Below are positions 1-7,429 of a stretch of DNA of 10,225 nt, in pieces. The notes under the pieces were generated by a model. The model saw nothing but the letters and a program-made list of their open reading frames with translations, had not been told where the DNA came from and ran no database searches. The position numbers were made by a program, and so were the translations under genes. Where the stretch lies: the NCBI GenBank assembly GCA_943704415.1, contig CALSCO010002248.1, forward strand, positions 1 to 10,225. The letters run 5' to 3'. Origin of the DNA: Parvularia atlantis. Taxonomy: Eukaryota; Opisthokonta; Rotosphaerida. Each line of letters starts with the position of its first letter. Position 1 is the first letter of the stretch.

Positions 1-701
1 GGGGGGGCGTGCGGGTGGCGCGTGCTGCGGGACGTTGGGGGAGCTCAACGCGATGCGCAGGTGCAAGGCCGCCTCGTGCCCGCGCAGCCACGTGATGGGT
101 GCGCGCCGTGGACACTGACGGGCGACGACGGCGACGGGACCGCGCAGCCGGCCAACGAGACCCTTGTGGCGCTCGTGGAGCGCGGCAACTGCTCGTTCGA
201 GGCCAAGGCACGTGGCGGGCGCGCGGCGGCGGCCTGGGCCCAGCTGCCCAACGACAACCCCCTTTTTAACCGATGCACCCCCGCCCGTAGGTCTGGTTCG
301 CGCAGCAGGCCGGCGCCAGCTTCGTACTCGTGTTCAACAACCGCACCGACGGCCTCTTCGCCATGTCGGCGTCGGGCCTGGTCGATATCGGCGTCTCGTC
401 GGCCTTCCTCTCGTTCGCCGACGGGCATTTCCTGCTTGACGCGGTCGCGGCTGACAGGGTGCGCGCGTCCCCCCTTGCCAGCTCGTGCGCGCTCACGGCG
501 AGGCCGCGGGCAGAACGCGACGGTACTCGTGGGCCCCTCGGCCGACGACAGCCTGTGGCTGCTGTTGTCGCAGCAGTGGATCTTCATCGTCTTTGTCGCG
601 ATCGTCGTCGTGCTCGTCACGGCCTTTCTCGTCCTGCTCATCCTCGCGGTCGAGGTGTGCCTGCTGCTTGCGGCATGACCCCCCGGTGTGTCGCTGACCG
701 T

Positions 702-768
<67 letters not shown>

Positions 769-1547
769 GCGCAGGTGCTGCGGCGGCGCCGGCGCTACCT
801 CAGGCACCAGCCCAAGCCCGCTGCGATGGAGATCGTGCTCAACCTGCCGCTGGTCGAGATCACGCCCGAGGACCTGAGCGACCCGGACCGCAACATGACC
901 TGCGCCATCTGCCTGGACGACTTTACGGCGCGGTCGCTCGCGCGTGCGTGCGCTGCCTCGGCTGACAATGGTGGTGCGCGCAGGCCGGCATCAAGGTCCG
1001 CAAGCTGCCGTGCAACCACCAGTTCCACCAGAACTGCATCGACCCGTGGCTCACGGTGCACAATCGGCTGTGCCCGACGTGCAAGCAGGACATCGGCGCA
1101 CAAAGAACAGCCGTGGCGCGGCCAGACCTCGAGGGCGGCGAGGAGGTTCGTCGCCGCCCTGTCCACAATGCAGCGGCCTGACGTGGTGCGGCGCAGTCGG
1201 GCGAGGTCGTCGAGCTGCAGGTCATGGCCGGGTCAGCCGCCGCCGCACCCGCAGAGACGCTCGCCAGCCCAGCCGCGGGCGCTGAGGCCGCCGCGGCTAG
1301 CGAGTCGCCCGCGGGCGCCGCACCGCGCGGGCTGTTTGCGGCGTCGTCGGTGCTGCTGCTGCCGCCGGCGGCGCCGTCGGTTGTGATCGACATGTCGGGC
1401 GCGGCAGGTGAGCGTGTGTGTGCTGCGCGTCCGTTGCTGAGTGCCGGACGCGCAGTGCCGAAGCCCGACTACGCCGAGGATGACGGCGATGTTGAGAGCG
1501 GGCTGCCGATGAGTCGCACCGGCTCGGCCGCGCGTCTCGTCGCCTGA
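1..1547 (+). CDS. PA-TM-RING E3 ubiquitin ligase (RNF13/GRAIL type), 5' partial
   Basis: Membrane-anchored RING-H2 ubiquitin ligase of the protease-associated (PA) family. In known members the PA domain faces the lumen and the RING recruits an E2 in the cytosol. Inferred exons: <1..207, 291..458, 514..654, 775..927, 984..1145, 1197..1407, 1456..1547. Exons 1-2 give the PA core (GNCSFEAK joined to [17 protein letters not shown]). Exon 3 holds the membrane helix (about 565-654), and exon 4 begins with an Arg-rich stop-transfer stretch. The RING is split by an intron: CAIC at 901-912, then [11 protein letters not shown] and LCPTC in the next exon, giving all eight C3H2C3 zinc ligands and the DPWL tryptophan. 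The tail after 1197 is Ala/Ser/Pro-rich and unrecognised, ending in TGA at 1545-1547. The introns at 208 and 928 need GC donors to stay in frame. The true first exon may begin at 61, after a CAG acceptor, with 9-60 as an intron. The 5' end and signal peptide lie outside the window. Confidence 0.85.
706..766 (+). repeat. (CT)30 dinucleotide microsatellite inside an intron
   Basis: An uninterrupted alternating CT run of 61 bases lies inside the 655-774 intron of the RING ligase gene, ending eight bases before the acceptor AG. A CTGAC branch-like motif sits just upstream at 694-698. The run therefore occupies the position of the polypyrimidine tract. Slippage-prone repeats like this are usually polymorphic in length. 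Confidence 0.95.
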
Positions 1548-1619
1548 GCCGTCGCCTGAGCCGTACCCTCCATATGTCCCACTTGTGTGCAAACAGCCTG
1601 CGTTGGTGTTCTGCGAGAC
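1548..1619. other. 72-base intergenic gap between co-oriented genes
   Basis: This spacer must hold the 3' end of the RING ligase mRNA and the promoter and leader of the NUDT17-like gene. It opens with two near-identical units (GTCGCCTGAGCC and CCGTCGCCTGAGCC) across the stop codon. No AATAAA and no clear TATA box are seen. An ATG at 1574 is out of frame with the chosen NUDT17 start and would be an upstream start codon if transcribed. Confidence 0.6.
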
Positions 1620-2697
1620 ATGCAACTGCGGCCGGTCGTGCAGCTGGTCGCGCGCGGCGGTCCGTGAGCGCCCATGCCCCCGATGCGCGCGCCACCTGAC
1701 GGGCCGACTCGCAGTGGGCGCCGCCGCCGTCACGGCCACGACGTTCGACTGCGTGATGGAGCGGTGCGGCGCACACAGAGAACGTCGCAAGTACTGATCG
1801 ACGGGCGCAGACTCTTTGGCGTGGCCACGGACGGCACCGAGGCGGTAGCGCACGTCGCCGTGGACGAGCACGAGCTCGCCGAGGGCCGCGTTGTGCTGCG
1901 CGCGGCCGGCGAGGGGCCCGGGGCCGTGCCGATGTCGCACGCGCCGCGATGCCCGGCCGCGCTGGGCGGGTCCGCGGCCACGGCCAACGTCGCGCTGCCC
2001 GTGCGGGTGCGTCGGCGTGGTGGCGAGGACTGCAGCGTGCTTAACCTGGCGTGCGCGGGGCAGCTCGGCGCCGCCGCGATCGCCTACAACGGGCTCGGCC
2101 AGGTGCTGCTGACGCGCCGCGCCGCGCACCTGCCCGTCTTCCCTCGCTACTGGGTCGTGCCGGGCGGGCACGTCGAGCATGGCGAGGGCCTGCGCGCGGC
2201 GGCGCTGCGCGAGCTGGCCGAGGAGGCGGGCGTGCGCGCTGCGGCCGATGCGAGCATCGCGACGGCGTCGGCGCTGTGCGTCTGGGAGAGCACGTACCCG
2301 GACCGCGTCGAGATCGGGCCTCCACAGCGACAGGTGCGCGTGCGCGCTGCGCTGCCTTGGCGCGTGACCGCGGTGCGGCGCAGCACATCGTCGTGTTCTT
2401 CGACGTCGCGCTGGCGGCCGACGACGCCGTGCGCCTGCAGCTGGACGAGTGCGACGCGTTCGCGTGGCTCGACCGCGCGCGCCTCGAGGACCTGCTGCTG
2501 CGCGGGCGGCGCGACTGGGCCGTGGCCGCGTCGGACGGGTCGCAGCTGACGGGCGACGAGCTGCAGTGCGTGTTCGTGTGCGCGCTGTTCGTTCGACAAG
2601 TGCTGATCAGTGACGTGTGCCCAGGACGATGCTCGCGCTAGGGCACCAGTTTGCGCTGCGCCAGTGGCTCGCGCGCACGTCGGCGGCGATGCTGTGA
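1620..2697 (+). CDS. NUDT17: NUDT17-like Nudix hydrolase
   Basis: Nudix hydrolases cleave nucleoside diphosphates linked to another moiety. Inferred exons 1620..1663, 1715..2333, 2384..2565 and 2625..2697 give 305 residues. The complete Nudix box (GX5EX7REUXEEXGU) lies at about residues 166-188, nt 2166-2234, reading GHVEHGE then RELAEEAGV. The flanks LLTRR, VVPGGHVE and WESTYPDR, and the HIVVFFDV strand restored by splicing at 2333/2384, match NUDT17 as I recall it. The 44-base first exon encodes MQLRPVVQLVARGG and joins in frame through a strong GTGAGC donor, a CTGAC branch motif and a CAG acceptor. Its VQL start resembles the NUDT17 N-terminus. The last join (cag Gln codon) gives the amphipathic end LGHQFALRQWLARTSAAML. 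Without that splice the frame ends at 2641. Substrate cannot be predicted. Residues 16-110 are poorly conserved. Confidence 0.82.
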
Positions 2698-4602
2698 ACT
2701 CATGTGTAACGTTGCGAGGGGGGCTGTCGGCATGCCGGGGTGGCTGGCGCACGGCACGGGGGCGCGGCGCGGCGCAGCGCTTTGGTAGAGGCTGCCAGGA
2801 TGTCCTTCTTGCAAGCGGATAGCACGCGGGACGAGCGACGGAGACGGGCGCTCGCCGGTGACTCTATTTCTTCTTGCTAGACTTTGTGATGACGGTTGCC
2901 GACGCGCGCCGCACGACGTGCGGTCGGGGCAGCATCGGCGCGGTGCGACTGTGGGACTCCGTGAGCGCGCCATCTGCCGTCAAGTGTGGTCATGTGCGGC
3001 ATCAAACGAACGGCACACAGCTGGCATCGAACACACACGAGCGGCATGGGAGAAAAAGCGTCAGGCACAGCTGGGCAGGCGCAGCAGAACGGCGAAGGCG
3101 AGGGGTGCCGTGCTGTTTTTGTGCCGATCTGTCGCCGCTCCTAGAGCCTGCTGCAAACGGTGCGCGCGCGCGTGAGACACGAGAGACGGCACACGCGGCG
3201 GAGCGGCAGCGGCGCGAGCGAGGCAGAGGCTCAGCACGTAAAGCGACACAGCTGTCCGCATGGCACAGCCCCGCGGACGGGGCGCGCTCGGAGGATTGAC
3301 AGACATGTAGTGCGGTCGACAGATCATCCCAGCCCGCCCACAGCGCGCACGCTGGCGTCGCGTGCACACACCTGTGGCGCGGGCAGGGCGTCTTGCTGCG
3401 ATCGCAGAATGAACTCATCTCCGCAGCCGTTCCTGGGTGCGGTCGCGAGCCCGTGAGTGCACGGCGACACCGACGTACAGGGCATCAGAGAGCGGAGAGA
3501 GCGCGGCGAGCGGCGGTGGGATCATATACGGTAGAGCATGTAAGGTTTGTCATCTCTATTCCATCAGACCCGAAAGATGTGTTATTGAAAGTCTAATCAC
3601 GCCCCACCAGGCAGCCGCGCAGCACACGCGCGTGTGCGCACGAGAAGGCACGGGCAACGGGCACGGCCACGCACCGTGCATGCGGCCGTTCGCCGTGGCT
3701 GCGTCGAATGGCTTCATGTGCCGCGCTCGCATCGGTCAGCCTGCATCGCGAACGTGAGCGAGCCCGCGACGGCACGCAGCGCGAGACAGGCGCGAGGGAG
3801 GCAGCGGGGCGGAGCGTCAGAACTTCTTAGAGGTAATTTGTGTTTGTGTAAGTCGGTCAGAGACGACCGTCGCATACAGGCTCATCAGACGCGCAGCAAA
3901 AAGGCAGGGAAGGAGATGGCGGCACGCACGCACCCTGGAGCACGAGAGCGTTCATCGTGCCATGCTGCTGCTGATGTGGCTGGCCGACGCGTACGCAGGA
4001 AGTGCTGCGGTTTGTGGCGCGCGTCAGGCCCCGCCAGACATGATAGGCAGACAACAGCAGCAGGAAGAGGGAGGGGTACAGCAGCAGCAGCTCAGTGCGC
4101 GGTCGGATTCGCCTTCACGTCCACACGGATTCTCACGCGGCCGTCGCTATCTGGGCGGCGCGCGGGCGGCCCACGCCCCTTGGCGCCTGCGCACGGCGTC
4201 CCCCGTTGTCGCGCGCCACCCGCCGCTCTCCGCGCCCGCGTCCGCGCCAGACGCGCCGGCAGCGGGATGCAGACGCGACTCGCGCGAGCGGCGACCAGCG
4301 CAGAGGACGGGCAGCAGAGAGGCGCCAGGTGCACAGGGAGAGAGAGGGCGCGAGCGAGAGAAGGAAAGCGGCGCGCGAGCACCGCCCTCCTCCGCCGCCA
4401 CACGCCCCGCCGCTCCTCCGCGCCCGTGGGCGGCCGCAGCGGGTCCGCACGGGCGACGACCCCCGCTCGGATTACCAGTACTGGTCTCGTCAGCCCGCAG
4501 CAGCAGCCGGCGCCCCAGCGACAGAGCGAGCCACGTGGCGCACGGCCATACCGGGAAGGACGCACTTGAAGTGAGGCACGCAGCGTGGACGCGCCCACGG
4601 CC
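2698..4602. other. Long intergenic region without a convincing gene
   Basis: About 1.9 kb separates the NUDT17-like stop from the PAQR start, far more than the 55-200 base gaps elsewhere in the window. Open frames exist on both strands, but they are Arg/Ala-rich shadow frames of GC-rich DNA with no recognisable domain, and no chain of splice-joined exons gave a family match. It holds short AT-rich pockets (2863-2893, 3511-3600, 3828-3862), a T5 tract near 3116 and purine-rich GA repeats near 4340-4370. The part nearest 4602 presumably contains the PAQR promoter and leader, and the AGGTAATT donor-like site near 3836 could start a leader intron. I found no tRNA, 5S or spliceosomal snRNA by eye. 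Confidence 0.55.
3511..3600. other. AT-rich island of unknown nature
   Basis: Roughly 90 bases change abruptly from very GC-rich to balanced or AT-leaning sequence, beginning near GGGATCATATACGGTAGAGC and ending near GAAAGTCTAATCACG. Two plus frames read through it as plausible peptide (for example PSDPKDVLLKV before a stop, or CKVCHLYSIRPERC), using AGA, GTA and CTA codons that the neighbouring genes avoid. It could be a small non-coding RNA, a promoter, or a fragment of foreign or organellar DNA. GGTAGAGC resembles a tRNA D-arm, but the pairing GCTC and a T-loop B box are missing. Confidence 0.4.
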
Positions 4603-5936
4603 ATGACCGGCCCCCGTCAGACTGGCAGCATGACACGCGCACGTTCAGCCCCTGCGGACGACACGCCGCACGCCGCGGGCGCCGCGGCACAGGCGGCGGC
4701 AGCGGCAGCAGCGGCCGTCGCCGTCGCCGTGCCGCGCAAGGCGCGCGAGCTGCTGCGCTTCCACGAGCTTGAGGCGTGGCGGCAGGACAACGAGTGGATC
4801 ATGAGCGGGTACCGCACGCTCAACGGGTCGTACGCGGCCTGCCTCGACTCGCTGCTGTTCCTGCACAACGAGACGGGCAACATCTACTCGCACCTGCTCG
4901 GCGGCGTCTTCTTCGTGGGGCTCATGCTCTATACGTTCACCTACGTCGTGACTGACACTCTGATGGACCAGGTGCGCGCTTCAGATGGCGCGCGGGGCCA
5001 CGCGGCGCCCCGTTCACCGCGCTCGACCGCCAGGCCATCTTCTCGTTCTTCTTCGCGGGCTCGACCGCGTGCCTCTTCCTCAGCGCCGCGTTCCACACCA
5101 TGTGCTGCCACTCGCACGAGGTCAGCAAGACCTGGAACAAGTGCGACTACGTCGGGGTCACGTTCATGATTGTCGGCTCGAGCTACCCGTCCATCTACTA
5201 CGCCTTCCACTGCGACACGCTCCTGCAGATCGCCTACCTCGCGCTCATGACCGTCTTTGGCGCGCTCACGATCCCGCTCGTGCTGCTGGACCGTTTCAGC
5301 GAGCGCGAGTGCGTCGCGTGGCGCTTGTGCAGCGCGTGTGTACTGACGGCGGTGGCGCGGCTCAGGTGGCGTACCCTGCGCGCGTGGATGTACGTCATCT
5401 TGGGCGTGTCGGGCGTGTTCCCGATGGTGCACACGCTCGCGACGTACGGCCTCGACTACGCGCTCACAGGGGCGGCGATTGATTGGTCGATCGCGGTGCG
5501 TGTCCTTGCGTGTGCGTGCACACATGCCACATGCTGACCGCCGCTGCCTCGCATGCGCACAGATGGGCCTGTTTTACCTCGTCGGCGCGTTCCTGTACGG
5601 CTCGCGCATCCCCGAGCGGCACTTCCCGGGCAGGTTTGACTACTGGCTGCACTCGCACCAGGTGCACGCGCGCGCGTACACCCATGCCCTCCCTTGGCGA
5701 CCCTCACGCCCGGCGCACAGATCTTTCACCTGCTTGTGGTCATCGCCGCGCTGCTGCAGTACGTCGGCCTGCTCGAGGCGTACGACTGGCACAAGCAGAA
5801 CGAGTGCACGAGCTCCTGTGCGTGCTCCACGCATGTGCGCAGCTTTCGTGCATGCGCGCTCACGCCCGCGCCCGCAGTCTACGCGCACGTGCACGCGGGC
5901 AGCGTCGCCGGCACGCACGTCAACATCAGTACATGA
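4603..5936 (+). CDS. PAQR family seven-helix membrane protein (AdipoR/Izh-like)
   Basis: Progestin/adipoQ-receptor protein. AdipoR-type members have a zinc-dependent, ceramidase-like site, and fungal Izh proteins affect zinc and lipid homeostasis. Inferred exons 4603..4971, 5034..5308, 5366..5495, 5563..5661 and 5721..5936 give 362 residues. ATG 4603 is the first after an in-frame TGA at 4567; ATG 4630 is an alternative. A polyalanine N-terminal tail is followed by LHNETGNIYSHLLGG (residues 87-101). Zinc-site candidates are His144 (SAAFHT), Asp161 (NKCDYVG) and His290/His294 (HSHQIFH, rebuilt across the 5661/5721 junction). Their 17- and 4-residue spacings equal AdipoR1 H191-D208 and H337-H341. 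Other signatures are CHSHEVS and SRIPERHFPGRFD. A sixth exon is possible: 5818-5877 has GT-AG ends and removing it leaves 342 residues. At the first intron, splicing 4935-4984 instead also keeps frame. The lipid ligand is unknown. Confidence 0.87.
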
Positions 5937-5991
5937 GCACCTAGATTTTAGCGCACACCCACGCGTACATACTTCCAGCAGCACCACCGTG
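5937..5991 (+). promoter_or_regulatory. 55-base spacer: PAQR 3' end and lectin leader
   Basis: This is the whole interval between the PAQR stop and the lectin start. It contains a short AT-rich patch (CTAGATTTTAGC) just after the stop and the leader CAGCACCACCGTG before ATG 5992. No classic polyadenylation signal is visible. Transcription of one gene must end almost where the other begins, or the mRNAs overlap. The regulatory role is inferred from position only. Confidence 0.35.
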
Positions 5992-7334
5992 ATGGCGGGC
6001 AGAAGCTTCGCGTCGTCGACGTGGCTGGCCGCGCTGGCGCTGGCGCTGCTGCTGCTGCTGGCGGGCGGGGCGCGCGCGATCAACGAGGACACGGTGCGCG
6101 AGCTGCCCGTGCGCTCGCACTCGCTGCAGCAGCCGTACCTCGGTGCGCGCGCCGCCCGCCTCGCCTTGCACGTGACCCGCAGCGCGTCGCGGCGCAGACG
6201 CCGACCTCGAGAACCGCTACTGGACCTTTGGCGGCTCGACCGTCGTCAGCACCAACAAGTACGTGCGCCTCACGCCCGACCGTCAGAGCAGGCGCGGCTG
6301 GCTGTGGTCCAAGGACGTGCGTCCGGCCGCGCGGCCCGGCCCGGTCTGCTGTGTGCGCTCAGCGTCGCGGGCGAGCAGAAGCTCGAGAGCGAGAACTGGC
6401 ACGTCGAGTTTGAGTTCAAGATTGACGGCGTCGGCACGCGCGTCTTCGGCGACGGCCTCGCGTTCTGGTTCACGACCGAGAAGGAGACGCAGGGTGCGCA
6501 CAAACACAGCAGCAAGACCAATCTCACGATCGAGAGAGTGCAGGCCAGGCGTTCGGCAACCAGGCCGTGTTCAACGGCCTCGGCGTCTTCTTCGACACGT
6601 ACATGAACGGCAAGCACCCGGTCGCGTTCCCGTACGTGGGCGTGATGGTCAACGACGGCACGCGCGCCTACTCGGTCGACGACGACAACTTTAGCAACAA
6701 CAACGGCGGCTGCGAGGCGCGTGCGGCATGCTGCGTGCACGATCGCGGTGGCTGAAGTGCAGGCCAGGCGCGCATCCGCAAGTCGTCCTTCCCGACCCGC
6801 GCGCGCGTCACGTACTTTGCGCGCACGCTCAAGGTGGACCTGGACCTGTCGGGCAACAGCCACTGGACGACCTGCGCGACCATCACCGACGTCACCCTGC
6901 CCTCGTCTGCCTACATCGGCTTCACGGCGGCGACGGGCGATGTGGCCGACAACCACGACATCATCTCGGTCGCGACGACGCAATACGTGCTGGTGTGCGC
7001 GCGCGCCGTGCGAGCGATCACGCGCCCCTCACGGCCTGGCGCGCAGCCGAACCGGCCGCACCTCGAGGCGCTGCGCCAGGCCGCCATCCCGCAGGAGATC
7101 ACGCGCTCCAAGAGCGATCTGAAGGGAGGTGTGCCACACTATAGTCGCGGGTATGTGGACGCGACGCCGCTCACGCGCGGCGGCCGCGTCGCAGTTACGG
7201 CGCGCACGCAGACGCCCAACGCCGGGTACCAGGCGCTCATGTGGACCCTGCTGGTGGCGGTGCTGCTGGTTGTGGGCCTGGGTGTGGTGTACGTCATCCG
7301 CAAGAACGCCGAGAAGAGCAGCAAGCGCTTCTGA
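5992..7334 (+). CDS. L-type lectin cargo receptor (VIP36/ERGIC-53 family)
   Basis: Type I membrane lectin that in known relatives binds high-mannose glycoproteins and moves them between ER and Golgi. Inferred exons 5992..6142, 6198..6316, 6379..6493, 6544..6716, 6768..6992 and 7047..7334 give 356 residues, about the size of VIP36. A signal peptide covers residues 1-29 (hydrophobic Leu/Ala core, cleavage after ARA). Lectin-fold signatures are YWTFGGS, KYVRLTP, GDGLAFW, FNGLGVFFDTY (Ca2+/sugar Asp), NNGGCE, and TGDVADNHDIIS (sugar-binding His). One membrane helix (about 324-345, LLVAVLLVVGLGVVYVI) precedes a short tail ending KSSKRF, like VIP36. The coiled coil of ERGIC-53 is absent. The exon 4-5 junction uses a GC donor at 6717, which aligns without gaps to the ERGIC-53 region. 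A GT donor at 6721 paired with 6762 also keeps frame but adds two residues. The intron 6993-7046 is a stop-free multiple of three and may be retained. Confidence 0.88.
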
Positions 7335-7429
7335 TAGCCTCTTTTGCGGCGCACTGTTTTGTGTGGCGGCGGCGGCAACAGCACCGAGCGAGAGAGAGAT
7401 AGGGTACAACACACACGCGCGCGCGCTGC
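7335..7429. other. Convergent 3' region between lectin and vWA genes
   Basis: Ninety-five bases separate the two convergent stop codons. On the plus strand CTCTTTTGCGGCGCACTGTTTTGTGTGG is T- and GT-rich and could act as a downstream polyadenylation element for the lectin. A GAGAGAGAGATAGG stretch and an ACACAC/CGCGCG simple run follow. No AATAAA is seen on either strand, so the 3' ends may overlap. Confidence 0.4.

Noticed and set aside
3515-3590. Possible tRNA suggested by GGTAGAGC
   Set aside because: No pairing GCTC upstream, no T-arm GGTTCGA-type box downstream, and no seven-base acceptor stem could be found.
3828-3842. AACTTCTTAGAGG resembles a conserved 18S rRNA segment
   Set aside because: The match stops after about 13 bases and the flanks do not continue as rRNA; a chance match is likely.
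3634-4606. Two long plus-strand frames upstream of the PAQR gene
   Set aside because: Peptides are Arg/Ala/His low complexity with no motif, no splice continuity into PAQR and no conserved start; treated as non-coding.
4972-4984. 13-base GT-AG interval after the PAQR first exon
   Set aside because: Too short to be an intron and does not restore frame; 4972-5033 is phase-correct with the usual donor.
6763-6767. GT-AG intron 6721-6762 as the lectin exon 4-5 junction
   Set aside because: It keeps frame but is only 42 bases and inserts two residues where the family aligns without gaps; kept as an alternative, not the main model.
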